A DNA stretch of 29,713 nt from Actinocrinis sp035946395 (GCF_035946395.1 NZ_DASYZI010000166.1:1-29713), one strand, 5' to 3'; shown: positions 1 to 9,785, counted from the stretch's first letter. Notes: generated by a model from the sequence alone, not told the origin. Made by a program: numbers and translations.

Positions 1-650
1 CTCATCGCCTCTGCGCGAGTCGCGGAGGAACGAAGCATCCCCCGAACCGCCGACGTCACCGTCTTCGCTCCGGGCTTCCGTATCCCTCGCATCGACATGC
101 ACAGGTGCTCGCACTCCACTACGACGATGACCCCTCGGGGCTGAAGTATCCGGACCAGTGCGTCGGCGATCTGTGTGGTCAGCCGTTCCTGGACCTGCGG
201 ACGCTTCGCGTAGACGTCCACCAGCCGCGCCAGCTTCGACAGACCGGTGATGCGCCCGTCCACCGAAGGAATGTAGCCGACGTGGGCCGCCCCGTGGAAC
301 GGAACGAGGTGGTGTTCGCAGCAGCTGTAGAGCTCGATGTCCTTCACCAGGACCATCTCGTCGTGGCCCAGGTCGAAGGTCGTGGTCAGCACGTCCTCCG
401 GGGCCTGACCCAGTCCGGCGAACATCTCCCGGTAGGCGCGTGCGACCCGGCCGGGCGTGTCGCGCAGCCCGTCACGGTCGGGATCCTCGCCTATCGCGAT
501 CAGCAGCTCACGGACCGCGTTCTCCGCCCGCTTCTCGTCGAACGGTCCCACCGCGCGACCGGCGTCCGGGGACTCCAGTCCCGGTTCACCGTGCAGCGAC
601 ACCGCGTTCACGCCGGAACGCTCGCCTATGGAGGAGTGGGAATTACTCAT
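1..650 (-). CDS. folE: GTP cyclohydrolase I, C-terminus cut by window edge
   Basis: Converts GTP to 7,8-dihydroneopterin triphosphate, the first step of folate synthesis, in the cytoplasm. 216 codons are visible. The zinc ligands are C111, H114 (in YSCCEHH) and C184 (in ECEHLCMSMRG), and the substrate-binding core runs from about residue 40 to the end. The ORF runs off base 1 in the tail region (GMLRSSATRAEAM), so only a few residues should be missing. The first 37 residues are a variable extension, as is common in actinobacteria. The start is ATG at 650-648 with no obvious Shine-Dalgarno. It lies 68 bp after ftsH on the same strand, as in the mycobacterial ftsH-folE order, and further folate genes would be expected to the left. 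A hairpin lies in the gap, so folE may have its own promoter. Confidence 0.97.
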   Translation of the reverse strand, partial: MSNSHSSIGERSGVNAVSLHGEPGLESPDAGRAVGPFDEKRAENAVRELLIAIGEDPDRDGLRDTPGRVARAYREMFAGLGQAPEDVLTTTFDLGHDEMVLVKDIELYSCCEHHLVPFHGAAHVGYIPSVDGRITGLSKLARLVDVYAKRPQVQERLTTQIADALVRILQPRGVIVVVECEHLCMSMRGIRKPGAKTVTSAVRGMLRSSATRAEAM

Positions 651-677
651 GGGTCGAGGTTAACCGAAAACCGAAAA

Positions 678-701
678 CGGCCGGGGTGCTGGCCCCGGCC
701 G
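678..701 (-). terminator. Hairpin between ftsH and folE
   Basis: A perfect 9-bp stem (CGGCCGGGG/CCCCGGCCG, 6-nt loop) starts 18 bp after the ftsH stop. Read on the minus strand it is followed by TTTTCGGTTTT. It may be an intrinsic terminator or partial attenuator separating ftsH from folE. The tail is interrupted, so readthrough is possible. Confidence 0.5.
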
Positions 702-718
702 CCTCGGTACAGGTCAGG

Positions 719-2719
<2,001 letters not shown>

Positions 2720-2780
2720 CGTCCGGAGCTACCAGCCCCGTCCCTTCTGCCGGCTCGTCCCTGGTGGGTAACTGCTGAAA

Positions 2781-2796
2781 CGTTGGGCGCCCAACG
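2781..2796. promoter_or_regulatory. 16-bp perfect palindrome upstream of ftsH
   Basis: CGTTGGGCGCCCAACG is its own reverse complement. It lies about 60 bp upstream of the ftsH start, between that start and the candidate promoter at 2817-2846. It could be a repressor operator or an element in the 5' leader. No regulator can be assigned. Confidence 0.35.
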
Positions 2797-2816
2797 CCGG
2801 GGCGACCAACACTCTG

Positions 2817-2846
2817 CCAACGATCCTACGCGGTGCGTGCGTTCCC
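2817..2846 (-). promoter_or_regulatory. Candidate ECF (SigR/SigH/SigE-like) promoter of ftsH
   Basis: On the minus strand GGGAAC is followed after exactly 18 bases by CGTTGG. The consensus for the actinobacterial thiol-oxidative/heat-stress sigma factors SigR/SigH and for SigE is GGAA(C/T)-N18-(C)GTT. It lies about 98 bp upstream of the ftsH ATG. Stress control of a quality-control protease is plausible, but this is inferred from one motif match. Confidence 0.45.
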
Positions 2847-2898
2847 GACTTCTTTCACGAATACCGGTCCGGAGCCGCAGTGCCAGGGGACGCCAGCG

Positions 2899-3000
2899 CC
2901 TCACGAGTAGGCGTGAGGGGCCAGTGTCCCGATACAGCGCCCAACGGTTCACCGAGCCACTGGCCCCTCACGAGTAGACGTGAGGGGCCAGTGTCCCGAT
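2899..3000. repeat. 35-bp direct repeat: partial duplication of the hpt 3' end
   Basis: Copies at 2899-2933 and 2966-3000 differ at one base (G to A) and are 67 bp apart. The right copy contains the last codons and stop of hpt. The left copy lies downstream of hpt in the ftsH-hpt gap and would read as the same C-terminal peptide with one Val to Ala change. It retains only 7 bp of the terminator stem. Confidence 0.8.
2958..2993. terminator. 15-bp hairpin overlapping the hpt stop codon
   Basis: A perfect 15-bp stem (CACTGGCCCCTCACG and its complement) has a 6-nt loop. The hpt stop (2970-2968) lies in the left arm, and the last seven or so hpt codons form the rest of the structure. No strong T tract follows. 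It probably ends hpt transcription or protects the 3' end, and it insulates ftsH. Confidence 0.65.
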
Positions 3001-3519
3001 GAACGGCAGATTCCTGAACTGTTCGGCGAAGTCCAGTCCGTACCCCACGACGAACTCGTTCGGGATGTCGAAGCCCACGTACTTGACCTTGATCTCGACC
3101 TTCGCCGCGTCGGGCTTGCGCAGCAGCGCGCAGACCTCCAGCGACGCGGGGTTGCGCGAGCGCAGGTTCGACAGCAACCAGGACAGGGTCAGGCCGGAGT
3201 CGATGATGTCCTCGACCACCAGCACATGGCGCCCTTCGATGTCCGTGTCCAGGTCTTTGAGGATGCGTACCACTCCGGAGGACTTGGTTCCGGCGCCGTA
3301 GGACGAGATCGCCATCCAGTCCATCGTGGCCAAGCGGTGCAGTGCCCTGGAGAGGTCCGCCATGACCATCACGGCGCCCTTGAGCACGCCGACCAGCAGC
3401 AGTTCGCGACCGTTGTAGTCCTTGTCGATCTCGGTGGCGAGGCGGGCGACGCCCTCCGCCAACTCACGTTCGGTCAGGAGCACCCGCTCCAGGTCGGGGC
3501 CCATGTCCTTCTCGTCCAC
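2968..3519 (-). CDS. hpt: Hypoxanthine phosphoribosyltransferase
   Basis: Purine salvage: transfers the phosphoribosyl group of PRPP to hypoxanthine or guanine in the cytoplasm. The PRPP-binding motif VLVVEDIIDSGLT is at about residues 99-111, LLVGVLKGA is near 41-49, and the C-terminal part keeps the family pattern (YVGFDIPNEFVVGYGLD). I prefer GTG at 3519: it gives 183 aa, the usual family length, and GAGGAG stands 9 bases upstream. A longer frame starts at GTG 3600 and overlaps the tilS stop as GTGA, but it has no ribosome site and adds 27 Arg/Pro-rich residues unlike the family. It follows tilS in the same operon, the order seen in Mycobacterium (tilS/mesJ then hpt). Confidence 0.93.
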   Translation of the reverse strand: MDEKDMGPDLERVLLTERELAEGVARLATEIDKDYNGRELLLVGVLKGAVMVMADLSRALHRLATMDWMAISSYGAGTKSSGVVRILKDLDTDIEGRHVLVVEDIIDSGLTLSWLLSNLRSRNPASLEVCALLRKPDAAKVEIKVKYVGFDIPNEFVVGYGLDFAEQFRNLPFIGTLAPHVYS

Positions 3520-3596
3520 CGGGACAGTCTCCTCGTGTTCGGTGCGCGGCCGGGGTCGGCGGCGGGTGCCCGCAACGGCGTCGGAGGGGTCACCGG

Positions 3597-4700
3597 TCAC
3601 ACCGGCGTCGGCGTGCAGCGCTTTCCGTTGCCCTTGCCGCCGCTGCCGCTGTCTTCACCGAGTGCGCCGCCGTCTCCACCGCGTGCACCGTGTGCCGGCG
3701 CCGTCCCCGACTCGCCCAGGGCCTGTTCGCCGAAAGCCAGTCTGCCATCCGCCCGGTGCACTACGACCGGGCCGGGCAAATGCAGCGGTCCCTGCCCCCG
3801 CCAGTTCGTCACCAACGCGTCCACCGCCTCGATGTGAACTGCGGCGAGAGTGCCGGCCGGAGCGCCAGAACGCAGCGCGGCGAGCCTTATCACTCGACGG
3901 CGCACAGCGGTGGGCAGTGCCGCGAGGCAATTCGCGTCGAGGCCGCCTTTTACGTGTCGGCACTCCTCCAGGGCACGCGCAGCCCAGTGGTCGAGTGCTT
4001 CGGTGTCCTCACGCAACATTCGGGCGGTACGTGCCAGCGCCTCAGGCATCCCGGGCCCGAGTACGTCTTGGATCGCGGGCAGCAACTGATGGCGGATACG
4101 TGAACGCGTATACGCGGGGTCGGCGTTGTGCGGATCCCGCCACGGCACGACGCCCTCAGCCAGGCAGGCGTCCTCAGTCACCGTGCGGGAGATCTCCAGC
4201 AGCGGACGGCGATATCTGTCCCCCGGGCCGAAGCGGGCCGGCATCCCGGCGAGCGACCTGGCTCCGGAGCCCCGGGCCAGCCCCAGCAGAACCGTCTCGG
4301 CCTGATCGTCCCTCGTGTGGCCCAACAGTACCGAGCGGGCGCCGAGACGATCGGCCAGTTGGTCCAACGCCTGATAGCGGGCCGTGCGCGCGGCGGCCTC
4401 GGGACCCCCGTCGCGGCCGACCGTCACAGCGACGGACTCGACCGGGTCAAGCCCGCGCTGTCGCAGCAGCCTCACGACTTCGTCGGCACGCCGCGCCGAC
4501 CCCTCCTGTAGGCGGTGATCCACCGTCACCGCCCCGCATCGCAGCCCGAGCCGGGGGGCGACGAACGCACCCGCGCAAGCCAGCGCGAGCGAGTCGGCTC
4601 CCCCGGAACAGGCGACGAGCACCAGGTCCCCTGGCTGATGGTCCTTCAGCGCGTGCCGTACTGCCAGGCGTATCGCTGCCACCGCGGGCACCGGTCCCAT
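3597..4700 (-). CDS. tilS: tRNA(Ile)-lysidine synthase
   Basis: Adds lysine to C34 of the CAU-anticodon tRNA-Ile so that it reads AUA; an essential cytoplasmic enzyme using ATP. The PP-loop motif SGGADS is at residues 32-37, followed by the N-type ATP pyrophosphatase fold (VDHRLQ, GHTRDDQAETVLLGLARGSG) to about 220, then the helical substrate-binding region. The Gly/Ser-rich C-terminal tail (about 335-367) is low complexity. ATG at 4700 is chosen because GAGGAG sits 9 bases upstream. A TTG at 4721 would place that ribosome site inside the gene. It lies between the DUF2342 gene and hpt with short gaps, so the three are probably cotranscribed. Confidence 0.95.
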   Translation of the reverse strand: MGPVPAVAAIRLAVRHALKDHQPGDLVLVACSGGADSLALACAGAFVAPRLGLRCGAVTVDHRLQEGSARRADEVVRLLRQRGLDPVESVAVTVGRDGGPEAAARTARYQALDQLADRLGARSVLLGHTRDDQAETVLLGLARGSGARSLAGMPARFGPGDRYRRPLLEISRTVTEDACLAEGVVPWRDPHNADPAYTRSRIRHQLLPAIQDVLGPGMPEALARTARMLREDTEALDHWAARALEECRHVKGGLDANCLAALPTAVRRRVIRLAALRSGAPAGTLAAVHIEAVDALVTNWRGQGPLHLPGPVVVHRADGRLAFGEQALGESGTAPAHGARGGDGGALGEDSGSGGKGNGKRCTPTPV

Positions 4701-4755
4701 CGCTGACCACTCCTCAACCAAGTCGGCCGTGGCGGCTGCGCCCCGGCCGGGCCTC

Positions 4756-5982
4756 TCAGCCGCGGCGCAGCGGAACCCGCCGTATCCAGGCAGCCGGATC
4801 GTTGATCTCCGCCTGGGTCGGGAGGGTGTTCGGCGAGGTCCACACGCGGTTGAAGCCGTCGATCCCGGCCTCGTCCACGACGCTGCGCACGAAGCGCTCG
4901 CCGTCGCGGTACTGCCGCAGCTTGGCGTCGAGTCCGAGCACCTTGCGCAGCAGCGTCTCCGGCCTCAGCCGGCTCCTCGACCTGCGACGGCCGAACTCCC
5001 GGCTGATCTCCGCGACCGACGGCACGACCAGCGGGCCGACCCCGTCCATCACATAGGTGGCGTGCCCCTCCAGCAGTGTCATGACGGCGGTCAACCGCCC
5101 GATCACGGCACGTTGCGCAGGGGTGCGAACCATATCCAACAACGAGAGCCCGTTGGCAGGAGTGACGGGGTCGGCGGTGTCACCCACTCGATCGGCTGGT
5201 ATGTCGGCGTGTCGAGTGGACGGCGTAGGCGACGGCGTACCGTTGCCCACTACCGTCCGCACGACTGTCTTTACGCGTTCCGCGAATACGGCGGGTTCGA
5301 CTTCGAGCTCGGCGATCAGCGTGCCGAGTTCGCCGAGGATGTGCTCACGCAGCCACGGCACCGCGCTGAACTGGACCCGATGTGTCTCCTCGTGCAGACA
5401 GACCCACAGCCGGAAGTCGCTCGGATCGACGCCGAGCTCCCGCTCGACGTGGACGATGTTGGGCGCGACGAGCAGCAGCCGTCCGGGGCTGGTCCGCCCA
5501 GAACCGGTCGACACAGCGCCGGTTGACACAGCGCCTGCCTCCGCACTGGCTGTCGACACAGTGCCACCGCCGAAGGGGTCGAACTGGCCGAGCACGCGGT
5601 GCGAGAGATAGGCCAGCAGCGCCCCGAGCTCAAGCCCGGTCAGCTTGGCTCCGACTGTGCTCGCAGTGGACCGCACCCCACTCGGCACGACGCCCTCACG
5701 CCACTGCCGGACCTTCTCAGCGAGCGGGGCGGACAGCTCCTGCACGGCGTCGATGTTGGCGGTGACCCAGCCTTCACGGCCGACGACGAGGACCGGTGAG
5801 TCGTCCTGCGGCGCCTCAAGCTTCGCGAAGGCGCGCACATGGCCCTGAGCCGCCGAAGCAGCTCGCCTCAGTTCCGCCACCGCCGCTTCCGCCTGACGCG
5901 CGCTGACGGCGGGTCCTGGGCGCACCAAGCGGCGCGCGGTCGCTTCGGCCACCGACCAGTCGATCAGTTCGTCACTCGCCAC
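4756..5982 (-). CDS. DUF2342 zincin-like protein (zinc-dependent metalloprotease / F420-biosynthesis-associated family)
   Basis: 408 aa. HEETH at residues 197-201, within RLWVCLHEETHRVQF, is the zinc-binding helix of the zincin fold typical of actinobacterial DUF2342 proteins; the substrate is unknown. In M. tuberculosis the homologue (Rv3626c) also lies just upstream of tilS. No signal peptide or membrane helix is seen, so it is probably cytoplasmic. Residues 141-165 contain a Val-Ser-Thr-Gly repeat (VSTASAEAG, AVSTG, AVSTG) that looks like a lineage-specific insertion. Start is GTG 5982. TACGTT lies 6 bases upstream, fitting a TANNNT -10 box and a leaderless transcript. Family assignment is firm, function is not. 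Confidence 0.85.
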   Translation of the reverse strand: MASDELIDWSVAEATARRLVRPGPAVSARQAEAAVAELRRAASAAQGHVRAFAKLEAPQDDSPVLVVGREGWVTANIDAVQELSAPLAEKVRQWREGVVPSGVRSTASTVGAKLTGLELGALLAYLSHRVLGQFDPFGGGTVSTASAEAGAVSTGAVSTGSGRTSPGRLLLVAPNIVHVERELGVDPSDFRLWVCLHEETHRVQFSAVPWLREHILGELGTLIAELEVEPAVFAERVKTVVRTVVGNGTPSPTPSTRHADIPADRVGDTADPVTPANGLSLLDMVRTPAQRAVIGRLTAVMTLLEGHATYVMDGVGPLVVPSVAEISREFGRRRSRSRLRPETLLRKVLGLDAKLRQYRDGERFVRSVVDEAGIDGFNRVWTSPNTLPTQAEINDPAAWIRRVPLRRG

Positions 5983-6186
5983 ACCTTCAACGTATCCCGC
6001 GGCGATCCTTCTGAAGCGCTACACGTTGCCCAATTAGGTCGATGAGTATGCACGCCGCCGACCCACCGCCATCATCATCTTGCGAGATGTTGCGTTGATC
6101 ACTCGGCGGCGTCACTTGTCTCGCACGCCTGCCCGTATGCGGGACACTGGTGCGGTAAGGCCCAGAGGGTAACCCATGGAGGAACG

Positions 6187-6687
6187 ATGGAGTTCGACGT
6201 CCTGATCGAGATCCCGAAGGGCCAGCGCAACAAGTACGAGGTGGACCACAAGACCGGCCGGATAAGGCTGGACCGGATGCTGTTCACCTCGACGCGTTAC
6301 CCCGCCGACTACGGCTTCATCGAGGACACCCTCGGCGAGGACGGCGACCCCCTCGACGCCCTCGTGCTGCTTGAGGAGCCGACCTTCCCCGGCTGCCTGA
6401 TCCTCTGCCGCACAATCGGCATGTTCAGGATGACGGACGAGAAGGGCGGTGACGACAAGGTCCTGTGCGTCCCCGCGAGCGACCCGCGGGTCGAGCACAT
6501 CCGCGACATCCACCACGTGCCCGAGTTCGACCGGCTGGAGATCCAGCACTTCTTCGAGGTCTACAAGGACCTGGAGCCGGGCAAGTCGGTCGAGGGCGCC
6601 ACCTGGGTCGGACGCACCGAGGCGGAGGAGGAGATCCGCCGCTCACGCCTGCGCTTCGCCGAAAGCCCCGACGCCGACGCCCACTGA
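6187..6687 (+). CDS. ppa: Inorganic pyrophosphatase (family I)
   Basis: Hydrolyses pyrophosphate to phosphate in the cytoplasm and so drives biosynthetic reactions. 166 aa, full length for bacterial family I. The signature DGDPLDALVL (residues 52-61) supplies the metal-binding aspartates D52, D54 and D57; the N-terminal EIPKGQRNKYE and DYGFIEDT (41-48) also match. GGAGGAACG precedes the ATG. It is divergent from the DUF2342 gene across a 204-bp gap. In Mycobacterium a D-Ala-D-Ala carboxypeptidase gene (dacB type) sits in this position; here there is none. Confidence 0.97.
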   Translation: MEFDVLIEIPKGQRNKYEVDHKTGRIRLDRMLFTSTRYPADYGFIEDTLGEDGDPLDALVLLEEPTFPGCLILCRTIGMFRMTDEKGGDDKVLCVPASDPRVEHIRDIHHVPEFDRLEIQHFFEVYKDLEPGKSVEGATWVGRTEAEEEIRRSRLRFAESPDADAH

Positions 6688-6758
6688 CCCGCCAGATTCA
6701 CTGACCCACCGTTTCACGGTCCCATCAGCACACCGCCCGCACCGAGCAACGCGCGCAC

Positions 6759-7952
6759 TCAGTCCGGCCGAGCGAAGAACTGGACCGATCCCCACATCCA
6801 GATCGACGAGACCTCCACATTCTCGCCGGTCCGCGGCGCCTGGATCATCTGCTGACCGCCGACGTAGATCGCCTCGTGGTAGATCGTGTTCGGGTCGTGG
6901 CTGCTGGTGGCCCAGAACAGCAGATCGCCGGGCCGCAGGTCGCCATAGCCGATCGGGTGGCTGGCCTGATACTGGAACGCGGCGAAATGCGGCAGGGACA
7001 CCCCCGCCACCGCCCACGACTCCATGGTCAACCCCGAGCAGTCAAACGAGTCGGGACCCGTCGCTCCCCACACGTACGGCTTGCCGAGCTGCGCGTAAGC
7101 GAAGGCGAGCGCCCTGCTCGCGGCCGAGCCGTCATAAGCCGGCACAACGAAGTTACCCGCAGGGAAGCTGCCCGCACCGGCCTCCGCAACTTGCCGAGCC
7201 GCCTCTTCTGCCAAACTTTGCTGCCGTTGCTGCTCCAACTGAACGGAAACGCGTTGCGCCGCGGCGAGTTGCGCGAGCAGCGCATCGCGCTTCGCGCTCA
7301 TCGCCGCGAGTTGGCTCTGCTCCGCCGCCACCGCTGTCCGAGCGGCCTGCGTAGCCTGCGCGACCTGCGTCTGCGCTGCCATACATGTCTGTACAGCAGC
7401 GTCCGCCGCCGTTTGGGCGTCCCGCGCGTCCTGTCGTGCACGGTCCGCTGCCCGCAGTGTCGCGTTCAGATCCATCGCCTGGTGCTGAAGCACGTGGGCG
7501 CCCGTCGCGAATTGCTCGGGCCCGTCGGCGTTGAGCACGAGGCTGACCGAGCCCAGCCCGTTGCCGTCCCGGTAGGCGGCTGCGGCCAGGCGACCGAGAT
7601 CCGAGCGCGCCTCGCCAAATCGCCGCTGCGCAACGGCCACCCGAACCGCGGCGAGCCGCGCCGTCGTCTGCACCTGCTGCAACCGCAGCGTGGCGGCGTC
7701 ATAACGCTCGGCGGCGATCTGTGACTGCTGCACCAATTGAGTGAGCTGCTGCTGCGCGGCGTCGAACTGAGCCTGGATCGGCGCGACCGCCAGCTTGTCC
7801 TGCTGCACAGCCTGTTGCGCCTGGTTGACCTGGTCCTGGCCCGGATACACCGGATCGGCATAAGCGCCACCAACGGCCGGCCCCAGTATCGCTGCACAGG
7901 CGAGAGCGCCGCAGATGGCCCTTCGAGCCATGCTCACTCGACGACTGCCCAC
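6759..7952 (-). CDS. Secreted NlpC/P60 peptidoglycan endopeptidase with coiled-coil N-domain
   Basis: 397 aa from GTG 7952, chosen for GGGAGG five bases upstream and because the product then begins at a signal peptide (basic MGSRRVSMARR, hydrophobic core, AYA|DP cleavage near residue 32). An upstream in-frame GTG at 8039 has no such support. Residues about 45-255 are Gln/Ala-rich coiled coil, as in RipA/RipC-type autolysins. The C-terminal NlpC/P60 domain has the catalytic Cys in DCSGL (C305) and the His in YHEAIYVGG (H359). It likely cleaves the D-Glu-diaminopimelate bond in stem peptides during growth or division, with the coiled coil as inhibitory or localising module. Convergent with ppa. 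Confidence 0.9.
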   Translation of the reverse strand: MGSRRVSMARRAICGALACAAILGPAVGGAYADPVYPGQDQVNQAQQAVQQDKLAVAPIQAQFDAAQQQLTQLVQQSQIAAERYDAATLRLQQVQTTARLAAVRVAVAQRRFGEARSDLGRLAAAAYRDGNGLGSVSLVLNADGPEQFATGAHVLQHQAMDLNATLRAADRARQDARDAQTAADAAVQTCMAAQTQVAQATQAARTAVAAEQSQLAAMSAKRDALLAQLAAAQRVSVQLEQQRQQSLAEEAARQVAEAGAGSFPAGNFVVPAYDGSAASRALAFAYAQLGKPYVWGATGPDSFDCSGLTMESWAVAGVSLPHFAAFQYQASHPIGYGDLRPGDLLFWATSSHDPNTIYHEAIYVGGQQMIQAPRTGENVEVSSIWMWGSVQFFARPD

Positions 7953-8142
7953 TGGCACCTCCCACGGTCGACAACGCGTTCCGTCGTCGATCGTGCCTTT
8001 GCGCCAAAGGGCCATTCCGCCCGACACGCACCGAGTCACCCGTGTGCGTGCTTAAACACTAATTGCCAGGAATAGCCATCCTACGATCAACATGAATACG
8101 AGCACACAAAGCTAACGAAGCGAGCGCTCGCCACCCATACCG

Positions 8143-9195
8143 TCACCGACCGCCCCAGCTACCCGCCGAGGCGCTGATCGCCGTACCGGCCATCCGACGC
8201 GAGATCAAACCCTTCCCGTAGAGCCAGCGAACCGCGTCGGTCAGCGAGCGCTTCAGGTCGAACTGCTGTCCGCCTTCGAGCAGTTCCTTGGTCGCGGAGG
8301 TGTCGACGGGCTTGCTGACGAGACAGGTGTAGATCGCGCCGTACTCGATGGGGATGTGCATCGGCACAATTCTTTGCATCCACTCGGTAAGCCGCCCCAT
8401 CGGCAACAACGCCCCGGCAGGCAGGAACGCCGCCGGCAGCGACCTGCCAGTCACCTCGCGCAGCGTCTCCATGTACTCACGTGTGGAAACGTACCGCGTC
8501 GGCGCGATCAATCGCCGCGGCTCCAGCCCCGACTCCATCACGGCCACGTGCAGCCGCGCCACGTCGCGCACGTCCCCCATCGGGCAGCCGCCGTTCGGCC
8601 ACATCGGCATCATCCCGCGCAGCACATTGCGCAGCCGCGTGAGCTGGTCACCGACGTGCGGGTCGTGCGGCCCCAGCGTCGCGCCCGGATACGTGATCAC
8701 CACGGACGCCCCGGCGTCCTGATAGTCCCGCGCGATGCGATCCGCTTCGGCCTTGGTCGCCATATAAGTGTCGCGAGGCCGCCCCACGTCGCCGTCCGGC
8801 GTGATCACTGGCTTCTCCGTCGGCAGCAACGCACTGAACGCCGACACGTACACGATCGGATCGACGCCCTCGGTCGCCGCCACACCCAACACAACATCGG
8901 TACCCGCCGCGTTCACCCGCCGCATTCGAGCGTGATCACGGCTGTCGAACGAATTCACCGACGCGGCGTGTAACACTGCGTCACAATCGAGGAGTGCGTT
9001 ATCCACCGCCTCTGCGTCGGTCACATCCCCCAACACGACCTCGATCGACTCCACGTCAACACCCAGCGGACCGAGTGCCGTCGGCACCCGCGACGGATCC
9101 CGCACCAACAACCGCACCGAATGCCCGTCCGCGATCAACCCGGCGACCGAATGCGACCCGATGAACCCGGTGCCGCCGGTGACCAACACCCGCAT
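8143..9195 (-). CDS. Extended SDR / NAD(P)-dependent epimerase-dehydratase-like reductase
   Basis: 350 aa. The Rossmann dinucleotide motif TGGTGFIG is at residues 6-13, the acidic/basic region LLVRDPSR at 29-36 suggests NADP preference, and the catalytic set is S118 (YVSAF), Y144 and K148 (YMATK). LHAASV near 75-80 is the SDR NNAG-equivalent. Residues 215-350 form the variable substrate domain, with hydrophobic segments near 255-265. The substrate is unknown; relatives act on sugar nucleotides, dihydroflavonol-type or sterol/ketone substrates. AGGAG lies 8-12 bases before the ATG. A 32-bp perfect palindrome 30 bp upstream strongly suggests repressor control. The following gene on the strand is the NlpC/P60 gene. 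Confidence 0.88.
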   Translation of the reverse strand: MRVLVTGGTGFIGSHSVAGLIADGHSVRLLVRDPSRVPTALGPLGVDVESIEVVLGDVTDAEAVDNALLDCDAVLHAASVNSFDSRDHARMRRVNAAGTDVVLGVAATEGVDPIVYVSAFSALLPTEKPVITPDGDVGRPRDTYMATKAEADRIARDYQDAGASVVITYPGATLGPHDPHVGDQLTRLRNVLRGMMPMWPNGGCPMGDVRDVARLHVAVMESGLEPRRLIAPTRYVSTREYMETLREVTGRSLPAAFLPAGALLPMGRLTEWMQRIVPMHIPIEYGAIYTCLVSKPVDTSATKELLEGGQQFDLKRSLTDAVRWLYGKGLISRRMAGTAISASAGSWGGR

Positions 9196-9224
9196 CGAAA
9201 TTCTCCTGCGAACTCAGCGAATTT

Positions 9225-9256
9225 GGATACGATACGCTCCGGAGCGTATCGTATCC
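9225..9256. promoter_or_regulatory. 32-bp perfect palindrome, probable TetR-type operator of the SDR gene
   Basis: GGATACGATACGCTCC is followed directly by its exact reverse complement. Within each arm GATAC/GATACG recurs, giving the nested half-sites usual for TetR operators. The right half contains CGTATCGTATC. It is 30-61 bp upstream of the SDR ATG, where it could cover the promoter. TetR genes usually lie next to such operators, but none is visible on either side. Confidence 0.75.
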
Positions 9257-9627
9257 GAAACCTGCCATCGCAAAACACTGAGGGCTGTATCGGTTCGCGG
9301 GTCCGCCGTCAAGATCCGCGCGACCTGGGCTTGCGCGCCAACGAATCCGCACTCTGCATCGTCGTCAGACCACGAGAAGCATGCGATTCACGGTAAATTT
9401 CCGCGCCAATCCGAAAAACGACGAGGCGCCTCTCGGCGTACGAGACGCCCTGGCCGTGGATCCGAACCGTTCAGGACGGCTCTTCGGCTGCGCATGACGG
9501 CTCCCGACTGTGTCTGATGGTTCTTCGGCTGTGTTTGGTGGTTCTCCGAACTCGGCCGGCATGACCAGGCGTGGTGCCGTCGCGCAAACCGCCGCGCCCC
9601 GGAGCGTTTTCGTGATGCAATAGCCGA
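9257..9627. other. Gene-poor stretch
   Basis: No convincing coding frame. It holds a terminator-like hairpin at 9425-9449 and an imperfect direct repeat of about 21 bp near 9508-9549 (TGTGTCTGATGGTTCTTCGG and TGTGTTTGGTGGTTCTCCG). I looked for a TetR gene that could serve the palindrome at 9225 and found none. Confidence 0.5.
9425..9449 (-). terminator. Terminator-like hairpin, related to the one after the tRNA fragment
   Basis: Stem GGCG/CGCC plus TCTCG/CGAGA with a 2-nt bulge. On the minus strand it is followed by TCGTCGTTTTT. About 40 bp around it resembles the hairpin at 10209-10235 (shared GCGCCTCTCG and GAGACGCCCTGGCC), so this is a repeated terminator type. It has no clear gene in front of it other than the 38-aa gene 220 bp away. 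Confidence 0.45.
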
Positions 9628-9662
9628 AGGCACCCCGCCGAGCGCGAAGCGGCGGGGTGCCT
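9628..9662 (-). terminator. 13-bp hairpin terminator of the small gene
   Basis: A perfect stem AGGCACCCCGCCG/CGGCGGGGTGCCT with a 9-nt loop starts 6 bases after the stop of the 38-codon gene. There is no T-run. Its position directly after a small gene supports that gene being real. Confidence 0.6.
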
Positions 9663-9668
9663 CGTTGA

Positions 9669-9785
9669 TCAGCGGCGCAGAAGTTTCAGGATCCGGGTGA
9701 GCGCGTCGGTGAGCGTCGCGAGCACCTTCGCCCGCTCCAACCGCCGGTCCGGCCCCGGCCCCTTCTTCTCCGTCTGATCGCCCAT
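9669..9785 (-). CDS. 38-aa basic small protein
   Basis: Reads MGDQTEKKGPGPDRRL in the N-terminal half; the C-terminal half is a predicted amphipathic basic helix ending TRILKLLRR. GAGGAGGAG stands just before the ATG at 9785, one of the strongest ribosome sites in the window, and a 13-bp hairpin follows the stop. No family is recognised. The helical, positively charged C-terminus could bind membrane or nucleic acid, but that is guesswork. It is chromosomal, about 465 bp outside the integrated element. Confidence 0.5.
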   Translation of the reverse strand: MGDQTEKKGPGPDRRLERAKVLATLTDALTRILKLLRR

